A stretch of DNA of 64,000 nt from Ureibacillus yapensis (GCF_003515775.1 NZ_QWEI01000003.1:186001-250000), one strand, 5' to 3'. Shown: positions 22,271-31,868, counted from the stretch's first letter. Notes: generated by a model not told the origin, from the sequence alone. A program made the numbers and translations.

Positions 22271-22315
22271 AAAAAGCCTCAGCTTAAGTTTAACTTAAGA
22301 TGAGGCTTTTTTAAA
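22271..22315 (-). terminator. Terminator after the PAS-GGDEF gene
   Basis: AAAAGCCTCA(G/T)CTTAAGTT arms form a long stem with T runs on both strands. Confidence 0.82.
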
Positions 22316-22321
22316 ATAATG

Positions 22322-24352
22322 CTATACATTTTCAAAAATGGTAAAGTTGTTTTTCGAAGATGCTTTCACACGGTATAGAGCTTTATCCGAACATTCCAAT
22401 AATTTCTCCAAGGTTTGACCATGATCAGGATAAAGAGCGATACCAATTGACGCTGTTGGAGAAAAGTGATGATTGGAAATAAACCAGCCCTTCTTAAGCG
22501 TTTTATTAATTCGGTTGATGATTTTATTTATTTGTTCATGCCTTTTTTCTTCACTATAGTCAAGACCGGTTAAAATAATCGCAAACTCATCCCCGCCCAT
22601 TCGAATGACGATATCATTGCCCCGCACCGTTTTTCCCAGCGCCTGGCCAAATTCATAAATAAACACGTCGCCAACATCATGCCCGAATTGGTCGTTCACT
22701 GTTTTAAAATTATCCCCATCAACATAAAGGACAGCCAATGACTCTTGATTTTTCTGGGCTTCTTCTAAAAGACGCGGGAATTCCTTTGCAAGATATCTTC
22801 GGTTAGGCAGGTGCGTTAACGTGTCATGGAAAGCCAGAAAAAGCAACTGGTTTTCGATTTCTTTGCGTTCTGTAATTTCTCTTGCCACTAAAATGATATA
22901 ACTTCCCTGATCACGAACATAATCATTCACCACCGTATAGCTGCATTCTGTCCAGAAAATATCACCGGTCTTGGATTGGTGCGTCAACTCCACTTTGGCG
23001 TGATTCTGATTTTCAATATGGAGAAGCTTTTCTGTCCAAACACCTTTGCTGTCAGAAGTTAATAAATTGGTATATAACTGGCCCACCAACTCATTAGGCT
23101 CATACCCCAATACTCGGGTATAGACGGAAGAAGAGTATAAAATAACTCCCTCTTTGTTCATAAGGACAATTAAATCATTCGTATTTTCGGTAATCAATTT
23201 AAACATTTGTTCTATATTGCGCAGTTCATTAACCATGCCTTTTTTATCGGAAATATCGTAAAAAATGGAAATGTATTGCTGGATGTTTCCTTCATCATCT
23301 ACAAAAGGAATCATGGTCGTGTCAGTCCAATAAATCTTGCCTTTTTTTGTATGGTTGCACAATTCCCCACGCCAAATCTCACCTTTTTGAAGAGTCGTGA
23401 TGATATTTTCGACAATTTCCTTGGTGCTATTTTTACCGTTGATCACTTCCAAGGAATTACCAATCAGTTCTTCCCGACAAAATCCAGTTTGCTCTACAAA
23501 ACGTCTATTGACGTCCAAAATTTTGCCGTTCCGATCGATAATCGCAATTTCCGCGGCACTGTTTATCGCTTTTTTGAAGTTAGACAAACCAATGGATGTT
23601 GTCCGCAATTCCTGTTCCTGCTGGATGAACTGCGTGATTTCCTGAAGGATGATGAATACCGCTGCCACATTGTTTTCCTGCATTAAAGGCGAAAATGCAG
23701 CAGTATAGCTCCTTTGCCTACCATCTTTATCTACAAAGTTTAATAATTTAGATTGTATGCTGACTCCGGTATACACTCGATCCAGATATTCTTTTAACTC
23801 ATCCACGCTTTTGGAAGTGAAAGGCAATTCAAAGAGAGATTTTAATCTTGCATCTTCAAGATTTAAGTTGAAATCTTCTATAAATTGAGGATTGGCTTCC
23901 AAAAAACGGCCATCTGTAGAAACAAGCACAGTGGAAAGGAACGTGTTGGAAAAAACCGAGCGCATAAATAAATATTTATCTTCCACATCTCGATTAAAGG
24001 CAATTTCTTTTGTTATAGCTAAAACATAGATTTCATGTTGTTCAAAAATGGGAATAACGGTTGTTTCGTATTTTTTAACTTCTCCAACAATATAAGAATA
24101 ATCTTGGTAATTCACTTGTTCCCTTTTCTCAATGGCTTGGTGGTAATTGTCAATAATCGTTTGATATTCACCATTTTTCATCATTTCGGTGATTGAATGT
24201 CCAATTGCATTTTCTGAAAGCAGCTGCATAGCAGGTGGATTTAGAAAAATATAACGAAAATCTTCACCATTTTTCTTCATGTAATAAACAAAATCTTTAC
24301 TATTATTAAAAAGCAAATCAAATTGAGCTTTCGAAAAGTTTTGCATAGACAA
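22322..24352 (-). CDS. Multi-PAS diguanylate cyclase (GGDEF)
   Basis: A soluble 676-residue signalling protein. Three to four PAS domains fill residues 1-500; two are followed by typical PAC ends (YISIFYDISDKKG and YIILVAREITERKE). A C-terminal GGDEF domain (about 510-676) keeps DTLTHLPNRR, DGDNFKTVNDQFGHDVGD and the intact active-site motif RMGGDEFAIIL. It should make cyclic di-GMP in response to a small-molecule, redox or light cue sensed by PAS. No RxxD inhibitory site is evident just before GGDEF. Start is TTG after AAGGAGGTG; an ATG two codons on is possible. Confidence 0.92.
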   Translation of the reverse strand: MSMQNFSKAQFDLLFNNSKDFVYYMKKNGEDFRYIFLNPPAMQLLSENAIGHSITEMMKNGEYQTIIDNYHQAIEKREQVNYQDYSYIVGEVKKYETTVIPIFEQHEIYVLAITKEIAFNRDVEDKYLFMRSVFSNTFLSTVLVSTDGRFLEANPQFIEDFNLNLEDARLKSLFELPFTSKSVDELKEYLDRVYTGVSIQSKLLNFVDKDGRQRSYTAAFSPLMQENNVAAVFIILQEITQFIQQEQELRTTSIGLSNFKKAINSAAEIAIIDRNGKILDVNRRFVEQTGFCREELIGNSLEVINGKNSTKEIVENIITTLQKGEIWRGELCNHTKKGKIYWTDTTMIPFVDDEGNIQQYISIFYDISDKKGMVNELRNIEQMFKLITENTNDLIVLMNKEGVILYSSSVYTRVLGYEPNELVGQLYTNLLTSDSKGVWTEKLLHIENQNHAKVELTHQSKTGDIFWTECSYTVVNDYVRDQGSYIILVAREITERKEIENQLLFLAFHDTLTHLPNRRYLAKEFPRLLEEAQKNQESLAVLYVDGDNFKTVNDQFGHDVGDVFIYEFGQALGKTVRGNDIVIRMGGDEFAIILTGLDYSEEKRHEQINKIINRINKTLKKGWFISNHHFSPTASIGIALYPDHGQTLEKLLECSDKALYRVKASSKNNFTIFENV

Positions 24353-24420
24353 TTAAAACACCTCCTTCTTGGGAAAGTGCAAGCACTCCTTAAATAAGAC
24401 ATTTTAGATTTTCATTTCAC

Positions 24421-25389
24421 CTAATAAGAAGCAAAAGAAGCCGTTTCTCTTTTTACAAGTTCAATGCATTTTTGATATAGTTTTTGTTCTTCTGTTTCTT
24501 TCAATCCAACAAATTTATAGGCTGTTCCCTCTACATTAAACACATAGGAAGCCGTTACTGTCGCATTCCCGATCAATGTTAAATCGTAAAAATCTCCTAA
24601 ATTTTTAACTTCACATCTCACAAAACCGCCCGGATTGAATACAGTAATAACATCATCATTTACAATTCCATTTAATCTGGATACAAGTGCCGAGGCAGTC
24701 ATCGCTGTTCCGCAGGCATTAGTAAATCCTACCCCTCTTTCAAATGTTCGCACAAAAATTGTATCATCATTCATAGGGTAAACATAACTTACATTGACGC
24801 CGTCCGAACAAAAGTCATTTTCACCGTTCAGCATCTCGCTTAAATTTTTCTGGTGAGCATTATCCTTGATATTAGCCTGATCCACGATTCCAATTAAATG
24901 TGGGTTTGGTACAGATACAGCTGTAAAAGGAATTGTCGAAGAAAACTCTTCGATTATTTGATGACGGATATTTGTTTGGCCGCGATAGTTCATTGGCAAA
25001 CTATCTAATTGAAAAGATACTGGCGAGATTTCAACAGCATAAGTGGGAATATCCTCGAGTAATGATGGAGCCTTGCGCACTCTTAAGTTCGCTTTTATGG
25101 TTTCGATGATTGCTTCATCCCTGCCCAGCTTTTCGCACACATATCGAGCAACGCATCTTAAGCCATTTCCGCACATGGAAGCTTCCGAACCATCAGCATT
25201 GATTACGCGCATTTTGGCATCTGCCACCTCTGAAGGCAAAATGAGCAGCAGCCCATCTGCACCATCATGGCGATCTTTTTCGCAGAGCCATGTTGTAAAA
25301 CCAGCCCAATCTATTTCATATTCATCTTCTGTTGAATAGAGGTAAAACGTATTACCTGAACCATGAACTTTTAATAGTTCCTTTTCCAT
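24421..25389 (-). CDS. dapF: Diaminopimelate epimerase
   Basis: A 322-residue enzyme that interconverts LL- and meso-diaminopimelate for lysine and peptidoglycan synthesis. The two catalytic cysteines are seen in EASMCGNGLRC (about residue 72) and TNACGTAMTASAL (about 226). The N-terminal substrate loop is KVHGSGNTFYLY, where many homologues have GND. It is about 40 residues longer than the Bacillus subtilis enzyme, as in some Gram-positive lineages, with a C-terminal extension. The start at 25389 opens MEKELLKVHGSGN; the 23 residues upstream do not fit the family. Confidence 0.93.
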   Translation of the reverse strand: MEKELLKVHGSGNTFYLYSTEDEYEIDWAGFTTWLCEKDRHDGADGLLLILPSEVADAKMRVINADGSEASMCGNGLRCVARYVCEKLGRDEAIIETIKANLRVRKAPSLLEDIPTYAVEISPVSFQLDSLPMNYRGQTNIRHQIIEEFSSTIPFTAVSVPNPHLIGIVDQANIKDNAHQKNLSEMLNGENDFCSDGVNVSYVYPMNDDTIFVRTFERGVGFTNACGTAMTASALVSRLNGIVNDDVITVFNPGGFVRCEVKNLGDFYDLTLIGNATVTASYVFNVEGTAYKFVGLKETEEQKLYQKCIELVKRETASFASY

Positions 25390-25640
25390 TCTTGTTGCCC
25401 CGCTCTCTGATCTATAACTCTTTCTTTCTATAATAAATGTAAATGATTTCCGAATCAACTTAATATATATTATAACTACTTAATATTTTGTTCACAATTT
25501 TAATAAGAAAATAATTGTTTTTTCGATTAAACTTCTTGTATAAAAACGAAAATTTATTATAAAATAATAGCAGAAATTGTTTTGGAAGTTAGTTGTTTTT
25601 ATGACTTTAAATAGAAAATAAATTTCTATAAAAATAATGT

Positions 25641-25669
25641 TTGACGTCCAGTTCCTTTAGGTATATTAT
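25641..25669 (+). promoter_or_regulatory. SigA promoter of the GNAT gene
   Basis: TTGACG, a 17-bp spacer and TATTAT lie about 70 bp before the TTG start of the acetyltransferase. Confidence 0.65.
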
Positions 25670-25737
25670 TTTGTTCTGTTGCTGGTATTGCAGTAACTTT
25701 GAGATTTGCAACTATCCTAAAAAAGGAGGCGTTTCAT

Positions 25738-26286
25738 TTGTTAAAACATCGTGATCTTTCCGAGACAAATGACTTATACCAATTATTGATTCACCCATCC
25801 GTTTTTCCATATGTTCGTCATAAAGCAACTTCACCGGAAGAGTATCTATTTATGACCAAACAACTGTTGGAAGAAGAACAGCTAGGAAAGACGATTTCAA
25901 GAACCATAACCGATGATTGGGGTCAGCCAATTGGTACGATTGCATTATACGATATACAAGATGGAGCAGGCTTCCTTGGTACATGGATAGGTGCACCATT
26001 TCAAGGCAAAGGATATAACCAGCCGGCAAAACAAGAATTTTTGACAGAACTCTTTTTTGAAAAGGACATTCATACTGTATTTTTACGCATTAGAAAAGAA
26101 AATGAAAAGTCTAAACGTGCATCGCAGAAATTGGGATATGTGATTGATGCAAAAGAAACAAATCCGGCACTATATGAAGAAATAAATGCCGGGGAAACGA
26201 AATTTGATTTATATAAAATTCCGAAAGATTTATTCTATATTGTTTCGGCAAACAACCAGGCCAACGAAGAAGAACAAGCAATGTAG
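25738..26286 (+). CDS. GNAT family N-acetyltransferase (RimJ/RimL type)
   Basis: A 182-residue acetyltransferase. The core GTIALYDIQDGAGFLGTWIGAPFQGKGYNQPA holds the beta-4 strand and the acetyl-CoA-binding pyrophosphate loop (GKGYN; the canonical second Gly is replaced), and LRIRKENEKSKRASQKLGY is the RimJ/RimL-type end in which a residue after ENxxS contacts CoA. The target is unknown. A TTG at 25738 follows AAAGGAGG with an 8-bp spacer; upstream codons have no binding site. It is transcribed alone and convergent to murG. Confidence 0.87.
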   Translation: MLKHRDLSETNDLYQLLIHPSVFPYVRHKATSPEEYLFMTKQLLEEEQLGKTISRTITDDWGQPIGTIALYDIQDGAGFLGTWIGAPFQGKGYNQPAKQEFLTELFFEKDIHTVFLRIRKENEKSKRASQKLGYVIDAKETNPALYEEINAGETKFDLYKIPKDLFYIVSANNQANEEEQAM

Positions 26287-26300
26287 CGTTCTATTTTTAA

Positions 26301-26330
26301 AGAAGGTGGTTCAAATCTGAACCACCTTCT
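26301..26330. terminator. Bidirectional terminator between the GNAT gene and murG
   Basis: AGAAGGTGGTTCA...TGAACCACCTTCT is a 13-bp perfect stem followed by TTTTTT on the plus strand and A-rich on the other side. Confidence 0.9.
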
Positions 26331-26333
26331 TTT

Positions 26334-27410
26334 TTATTTCTCGTACTGAAGCAATAGTTTCACCATTTCGGCAGGCGTTTTTGGTCTTTCTGCTTTTTCC
26401 ATCGCATCAAGATATTCCGGGCTTCTTTTTGTTAACGTTTCAATTGCTTTCATAAATGTACTTTTCGATAACATTTCCTCTTCCAGAACATGCGCAAATC
26501 CCTGCTTTTCGAACAGTTTGGCGTTCAGAATTTGATCTCCCCTGCTTTTTGCAGCTGATAGTGGTACCAATAGCATTGGTTTTTTTAAAGCCAAAAATTC
26601 GAAAATCGAATTCGAGCCAGCTCGTGAAACCACAAAATCTGCCGCATGCAATAAATCGGGCAATTCATTCGTTACATATTCAAATTGCTTATACCCTTTT
26701 AAACTGTCTAATGACGAATCACTATTTCCTTTTCCGCATAAATGAATTACATTGTATGTTTTCAAAAGGTCAGGCAAGTTGCTTCTTAAAGAGTCATTGA
26801 GAACGACTGAGCCTAAACTCCCTCCCATGACCAGCAGCACTTTTTTATGATCTGTAAATCCACATCTTTTTTTCCCTTTTAGGGCATTTCCGCTAAATAA
26901 TTCTTCGCGTACAATGGACCCCGTACAGGTTGCTTTTTCGCTTGGCAAATAGTTTAGGGTGTCCTGGAAAATCGTGAATATATGTGAAGCGAATGGCAAG
27001 GCAATTTTGTTGGCCAAGCCTGGTGTAACATCCGATTCATGAATCACTACAGGAATTTTCGCTAATTTTGCCGCAATGACGACAGGAACAGAAACAAAGC
27101 CGCCTTTAGAAAAAATCATCGTCGGTTTAACTTTTCGAATAACCGCATACGCCTGCCCTACTCCCGCTAGTACTTTAAACGGGTCGGAAAAGTTTTTCAT
27201 AGAAAAGTAACGACGCAATTTACCGCTCGAAATATGATGATACGGTACATCAGGGAAGCTCTGTGTGATTAATTCTTTTTCAATGCCATCATACGATCCT
27301 ATATAATGTACATCGTATCCCTCTTTTCTAAGCGATGGAATAATGGCCTGATTTAAAGAGACATGTCCGGCCGTCCCGCCACCGGTTAAAATAATGGATT
27401 TGTGTTTCAT
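26334..27410 (-). CDS. murG: UDP-GlcNAc:undecaprenyl-PP-MurNAc-pentapeptide transferase MurG
   Basis: A 358-residue GT28 glycosyltransferase that turns lipid I into lipid II on the inner membrane face. The N-terminal GGGTAGHVS and the second G-rich loop LLVMGGSLGS (about 185) are the glycosyltransferase loops, and VSRAGSNSIFEFLAL (about 260) binds the nucleotide. Segments ISSGKLRRY, FSKGGFVSVPVVIAAKLAKIPVVIHESDVTPGLANKIAL resemble the staphylococcal enzyme closely. It is not in a division/cell-wall cluster here, as in Staphylococcus, and could also be a second MurG paralogue. The ATG follows a weak site. Confidence 0.93.
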   Translation of the reverse strand: MKHKSIILTGGGTAGHVSLNQAIIPSLRKEGYDVHYIGSYDGIEKELITQSFPDVPYHHISSGKLRRYFSMKNFSDPFKVLAGVGQAYAVIRKVKPTMIFSKGGFVSVPVVIAAKLAKIPVVIHESDVTPGLANKIALPFASHIFTIFQDTLNYLPSEKATCTGSIVREELFSGNALKGKKRCGFTDHKKVLLVMGGSLGSVVLNDSLRSNLPDLLKTYNVIHLCGKGNSDSSLDSLKGYKQFEYVTNELPDLLHAADFVVSRAGSNSIFEFLALKKPMLLVPLSAAKSRGDQILNAKLFEKQGFAHVLEEEMLSKSTFMKAIETLTKRSPEYLDAMEKAERPKTPAEMVKLLLQYEK

Positions 27411-27438
27411 TAAACGTTCTCCTATTCTGATACAAAAA

Positions 27439-27472
27439 ATGATTGTACTAAAATTTATATGATTGCACTAAA
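27439..27472. repeat. Two direct repeats upstream of murG
   Basis: ATGATTGTACTAAA (27439) and ATGATTGCACTAAA (27459) repeat with one mismatch at a 20-bp period, about two helical turns. They lie 30-60 bp before the murG start. From there to 27769 I see no gene or other clear element. Confidence 0.5.
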
Positions 27473-27769
27473 TGACAAATGAACTATCTGACAATCTTTT
27501 GCCAACATCACTTATTTTATTAGTCAAATCAATATTTTATCATAGAAATGCGATGGACGCTTGTTAAGTTCCTGCGACAACTTATGAAGTTTACTATAAT
27601 AATGTTTAGGCAATTATAATGCCCTTGCTCTCACATTGGAGCCCTTTTAATCCGCTGGTTTTCCTCGTTTCCGCATTAGAACCTTCATTAGAAGCTATTC
27701 ATTTCACTTTGCTCTGAACATACTCAAAGCTGGCTATAATGATATTTATTTCTATCCCAAAACAAAAAA

Positions 27770-27798
27770 TACCGAGCCAGAAATTTCTTGGCTCGGTA
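27770..27798 (-). terminator. Terminator of the CAP-domain gene
   Basis: TACCGAGCCA...TGGCTCGGTA makes a 10-bp stem; the minus strand continues into a T-rich run. Confidence 0.82.
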
Positions 27799-27813
27799 CG
27801 TACTTTCTTGAGA

Positions 27814-28659
27814 TTATAATTGAATAAATTGTTGTGTCCAGTAGTTGCCGTTTTCAACATGCCCTACACCAATATGTGTAAAGTTTGCATTAAGGATATT
27901 TGCACGGTGTCCTTCAGAATTCATCCAAGCTTGAACTACTTCTTCAGGTGTTCTTTGTCCTTGTGCAATATTCTCGCCAGCCGCACGGTATGAAATGCCT
28001 GCAGCTTTCATTTGATCGAATGGGCTGCCTAATGTTGGACTATTATGTGAGAAATAATTATTTGCAGCCATATCTTCAGACTTAGCTTCCGCTACATCCA
28101 TTAATGGTGCATAAGCTTCAAGTGGTGCAAGACCAGCTTTTGCACGTTCTGCATTTGTTAATTCAACAACTTGAGTCTCAAATGCCGATACTGAATCATC
28201 ATTTGCAACTGGTGCTTTTGTTTCCTCAGTTTCTTTTACCGTTTCAGTTGGTTGTGCAGGAGCAGCCTTTTCAGGTGCAGGTGTTGCCGCTTTTTCAGCT
28301 TTTTTCACTGGAGCAGCTGGAGCCTTTTCAGCTAGAGCTTGTTTTTCCGGTGTTTCTTTCGCAACTTCTTGACCGTTCTCTTGTTTTTGCAATTCTTTCT
28401 TTGCAGATTCAACTAATTTCTCGATATTCTCTTGTGAAAGACCTACTTTTGATAAGTCTTGTAAATTAGCATTGTAAGTTACGCCGTAATCTTCCTTGAA
28501 TTCTTTTAGAAGATTTTTATATTCATTAAGATTCACGACTTTTACAATTTGCTTTTCCGTAAACCCTTCTTGACCTTCATTGATAGATGCAGCATCCGCT
28601 GCTGGAGCTTGTGTAGAGATAAAACCAAGTGCACAAAATGTGATAACCCATTTTTTCAT
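27814..28659 (-). CDS. Secreted CAP/SCP-domain protein (YkwD-like)
   Basis: A 281-residue exported protein. A signal peptide ends near ISTQAPAADAAS, followed by a short helical region (about 25-85), an Ala/Pro/Glu-rich linker (about 90-150) and a C-terminal CAP domain (about 160-281) with the conserved HNSPTLGSPFDQM, GENIAQG, WMNSEGHRANIL and IGVGHVENGNYWTQQF patterns. Bacterial CAP proteins such as YkwD lie outside the membrane, and some are linked to spores; their biochemical role is unclear. The ATG at 28659 follows GAGAGGAGG; the seven-residue upstream extension is rejected. Confidence 0.92.
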   Translation of the reverse strand: MKKWVITFCALGFISTQAPAADAASINEGQEGFTEKQIVKVVNLNEYKNLLKEFKEDYGVTYNANLQDLSKVGLSQENIEKLVESAKKELQKQENGQEVAKETPEKQALAEKAPAAPVKKAEKAATPAPEKAAPAQPTETVKETEETKAPVANDDSVSAFETQVVELTNAERAKAGLAPLEAYAPLMDVAEAKSEDMAANNYFSHNSPTLGSPFDQMKAAGISYRAAGENIAQGQRTPEEVVQAWMNSEGHRANILNANFTHIGVGHVENGNYWTQQFIQL

Positions 28660-28888
28660 TTTGTATTCCTCCTCTCGCAACTAATCATATACGAGAATAA
28701 TTGAAACATATGGTCCATAACTTGGTAATGCTGCCACCTAAATCTCCAAACCTAGAAAACAACCAGTCTCTAAAACTTTAAAAAAGGTAGGATTTTCCCC
28801 CAATCGAAAAACTTACAATTGAAAAGCTATTGACAACTTTTGAGAATCGAAACAAAAATACAAGTTTTTTTCATTTGTAACAACAATG

Positions 28889-29797
28889 TTAATTTCTTGA
28901 CAAACTTTCAATATCAATTTCCTGAATGTTTTCACCAATCATGACAATTTTTGCTGGCATTTTTATGTATTCCGGAAGCCATTGAACCAAACCATAAGCA
29001 TATTGAAAAAGAAAGGGATTACGAACACCTTCGATTGGAACGTACCCTTTTATTCGATAAACGGTTGATGGCAAAGATTGAATCCACTTCTCGAATTCCT
29101 CCTGAGTAAAACTATTGTCGAGTTCTACCAATCTCGAGCTCAATTGCAGTTGCTTTCCAATCTTTGCGGACTTTACATTTTCAGATGAAGCACGTGCGGT
29201 TGCTTGCAGCTCTTCCAGCAGATGCAAAGGTACCTTGCCATTCGTTGTTTGAAGGATAAAGGCGTTCGGGTTAACAGCTTGCAGCTCGTAAACGACTTTT
29301 GCTTGCTCCTTTTCGCTCAATAAATCCATTTTATTTGCTAAAAGTAAATGTGCGTGGCGGATTTGTTCCAGGAATAGACTTCTTACTTGGGGAGGAAGCG
29401 TTTCACGATCCAACCAAAGCTTACTATCTGCAACGGTCACGATTCCCTTTATATTCAACTGGTCTGCAAACAATGGAGAATACACTGCATCAAGAGCTTC
29501 GACAGGGTGGGCCGCTCCGGTTGTTTCAATAATGAGAACATCAAATTGCGAGTCTGCCAATAGCGATTGAATCTGCGCTTCCGTTTTTTCTGCACCGGAA
29601 CAGCAAATACAGCCTTCCAGCATTTCTTTTAATGGAATTTCTTCATCAACTGCCTGAGAATCAAACGGAAGTTTCCCCAGTTCATTCATGATCACGGCAG
29701 GTTTTAATCCTTTTTCCTTTAGTTGCTGTAAGACATAGGTAAGCATTGACGTTTTGCCGCTTCCCAGAAATCCGCTAAATAAATATACATCCTTCAT
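28889..29797 (-). CDS. CobW/P47K family GTPase (metal chaperone type)
   Basis: A 302-residue G3E-class GTPase: Walker A GFLGSGKTS (about residues 9-17), metal-binding GCICCSG (about 63-69), ETTGAAHPVE, and the base-recognition motif NKMDL (about 150). A CobW C-terminal domain covers about 215-300. Members insert or deliver Zn or Co. I see no Zur box upstream and no metal transporter beside it, so the metal is unknown. The ATG at 29797 lies nine bases after AAAGGAAG; TTG two codons earlier is the alternative. It is monocistronic. Confidence 0.88.
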   Translation of the reverse strand: MKDVYLFSGFLGSGKTSMLTYVLQQLKEKGLKPAVIMNELGKLPFDSQAVDEEIPLKEMLEGCICCSGAEKTEAQIQSLLADSQFDVLIIETTGAAHPVEALDAVYSPLFADQLNIKGIVTVADSKLWLDRETLPPQVRSLFLEQIRHAHLLLANKMDLLSEKEQAKVVYELQAVNPNAFILQTTNGKVPLHLLEELQATARASSENVKSAKIGKQLQLSSRLVELDNSFTQEEFEKWIQSLPSTVYRIKGYVPIEGVRNPFLFQYAYGLVQWLPEYIKMPAKIVMIGENIQEIDIESLSRN

Positions 29798-29965
29798 TTG
29801 CAAACACTTCCTTTACTATTTTAAATGCATGTCATTTCATGTTGCTTTAACCCAAGCCAACCTAGACAGTCTTGAAGTCACGGATTGCCCTCGAGCGGCT
29901 GAAAACTCTATCAGAGGTTTTTAACTTCTCTTGCGAAGGCAAAACGCACATTCGCCGAAGCGAGG

Positions 29966-30024
29966 CTAAAAGATCAGGAAATTATCCTAAGAACGACTTG
30001 TCCTGTCACAACTGCTGACTAACC
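29966..30024 (-). repeat. Intergenic repeat, copy B (inverted relative to copy A)
   Basis: Reverse complement aligns over 59 bases to 22146-22204 with about 83% identity. It sits within a 300-bp gap whose remaining sequence (29820-29960) has no credible open frame. Confidence 0.7.
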
Positions 30025-30040
30025 TACACTCATTCTAAAA

Positions 30041-30084
30041 GGAAAGGGCTGTCATTGCTCTTATTGAACAAAACAGCCCTTTCC
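30041..30084 (-). terminator. Terminator of the S41 peptidase gene
   Basis: GGAAAGGGCTGT and ACAGCCCTTTCC pair perfectly over 12 bp with a 20-base loop, then TTTTAG on the minus strand. Confidence 0.8.
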
Positions 30085-30105
30085 TCGAATTTATAGATCA
30101 AACGA

Positions 30106-31605
30106 TTATTTCGTTGATTTTGTTAATATTTCTTTTGCTTTCAATACATGAGGATCTTCTTTTTCGATTTTTTCGCGAATCGAATCCATTAAAGCGTAAG
30201 TCGTTTCCCCAGTAAGTACCCCAGTTGGTTGGAGTTGCTCATCGGCCTGGAAAGCTACAACCGCATTTTCTGTTGCTTGATCAAATGTTTTATCCACCGT
30301 GCCGACTTCATAACCTAATGCACTTAAAATCAGTTCGGCAGATTTTACGGATTGAGACGAATCTCCGAGAGTAATTTCCATTTCAGGATTAATATAGGTT
30401 GCCGTTGCATATTCCGGATATTCAACGACTACGTCAGGTTTAATTCCTTTTTCATTAATCCAGTTGCCTTCCGGTGTCAACCATTTGCCGGTTGTATATT
30501 TCAGGTTTGCTCCATCCGGCAAATTGCTTACTGTTTGAATCGTCCCTTTACCAAATGAATTGAGTCCTACCACTTTGGCACCTGCGGATTCACTTAAGGC
30601 AGCCGCTAAAATTTCGGATGCCGAAGCACTTCCGTTATCAACCAGTACGACAATAGGCTGTTTGTATTTTTCGCCGCCTTTTGCAGAAATCACTTCCGGT
30701 TCACCTTCACGGCTTTGAACTTGTACAATTGGTTTTCCTTCCTCAAGGAATAAATTGGCGATATCGATTGCCGATTCCAGGAACCCGCCCGGATTTTGGC
30801 GTACGTCCAGGATAATGCTTTTCATACCATCAGCATCAAACTCTTCAAGCAATTTAACTATTTCATCGTAGGTCTTTTCACTAAATGACGTGATTTGAAT
30901 ATGAGCAATTTTATCGTCGCCCATTTCGCCATACACCGTTTCAATCGGAATATCATCACGTATAATCTTCACATCAATTGTATGGTCAGATTCGCCGCGC
31001 TGAATCGTTAATTCAACAGGAGTCCCTTTTTCGCCGCGAATTAATAAAACCGCTTCAGAAGCACTCATTCCTTGAATGCTCTCTCCATCGACAGAAAGAA
31101 TGATATCTTCCGGTAAAATTCCCGCTTTTTCAGCAGGAGAATTTTTTATAGGTGATACGACGACGATATTTCCATTTCGTTCTTGAATTTCAGCGCCGAT
31201 TCCCTGGAAGCTTGAAGAAAGATCCGTATTAAAACGCTCCGCTTCTTCCACATCCATAAAATCGGAATAAGGGTCTTCCAAAGCATCAAACATACCATTG
31301 ATGGCACCTGTCACCACTTTTTCATCATCAATTTCTACATAATACTTGTCTTTCAATTCATCATAAGCATCATATAACTTTGAAAATTCTTCTCTTTCGA
31401 CAGGTACAGCCACTTCTACTACTTTCTTTTCACCGAAAGTCAGTGCCAAAATTGTTAAACCTGCTGTTAATAAAATGGTTAGAAACATTAACATAATTAA
31501 CGTAAAAGGTTTAATTCGAATAAACTTTCTCGCTGGCTTTACTTGTGCTTCTTGCTGTTCAGTTTGTTCTGTTTGCTCGCTGCCATTTTGGTTTTGATCA
31601 TCCAT
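30106..31605 (-). CDS. S41 family C-terminal processing peptidase (CtpA/CtpB type)
   Basis: A 499-residue membrane-anchored protease. An uncleaved signal anchor occupies about residues 32-55. A PDZ domain (about 130-215) contains GIGAEIQ and AGILPEDIILSVDG. The S41 catalytic domain has the nucleophile in VDNGSASASEILAAAL (Ser about 331) and the general base Lys in NSFGKGTIQT (about 356). A C-terminal peptidoglycan-binding helical repeat (about 415-480) follows, as in Bacillus CtpA/CtpB. CtpB cleaves SpoIVFA during sporulation; whether this is CtpA or CtpB cannot be decided here. Confidence 0.93.
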   Translation of the reverse strand: MDDQNQNGSEQTEQTEQQEAQVKPARKFIRIKPFTLIMLMFLTILLTAGLTILALTFGEKKVVEVAVPVEREEFSKLYDAYDELKDKYYVEIDDEKVVTGAINGMFDALEDPYSDFMDVEEAERFNTDLSSSFQGIGAEIQERNGNIVVVSPIKNSPAEKAGILPEDIILSVDGESIQGMSASEAVLLIRGEKGTPVELTIQRGESDHTIDVKIIRDDIPIETVYGEMGDDKIAHIQITSFSEKTYDEIVKLLEEFDADGMKSIILDVRQNPGGFLESAIDIANLFLEEGKPIVQVQSREGEPEVISAKGGEKYKQPIVVLVDNGSASASEILAAALSESAGAKVVGLNSFGKGTIQTVSNLPDGANLKYTTGKWLTPEGNWINEKGIKPDVVVEYPEYATATYINPEMEITLGDSSQSVKSAELILSALGYEVGTVDKTFDQATENAVVAFQADEQLQPTGVLTGETTYALMDSIREKIEKEDPHVLKAKEILTKSTK

Positions 31606-31655
31606 CTAAATTATTCACCACTCTCATTTTACACTTACTACCTTTATTCATTTGC

Positions 31656-31868
31656 GCCTTGGCGGATTTGAGACGATCCCTTGGCATTCGCCGCAGTCAA
31701 AACATGTGAGCCCAGATTTTCGAACTGTGGCCAGTATGATGCAGGTTAGTTAGCCCGTGTACCTGCCGCTTCGCTTTCGCGCAAAAGACATCTGGCGCTG
31801 GTTACGGCAATTTTAGTCTAACTTGATCTTTAAACTGCCTCTTGAAATCTGTGGCATCCGCCTGAGGC
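31656..31868. repeat. Intergenic element with inverted ends
   Basis: GCCTTGGCGGAT at 31656-31667 is repeated in inverse as GCC(TCA)GGCGGAT at 31856-31868. The interior is GC-richer than the surroundings, has no credible frame, and includes GGTTAGTTAGCC at about 31744-31755, also found at the start of repeat copy A. The rest of the 31606-32129 gap shows nothing beyond a terminator. Confidence 0.4.

Noticed and set aside
28104-28469. A 121-codon Leu/Gln-rich plus-strand frame
   Set aside because: It is the antisense of the Ala/Pro/Glu-rich linker of the CAP-domain protein, where biased codons keep the reverse frame open.
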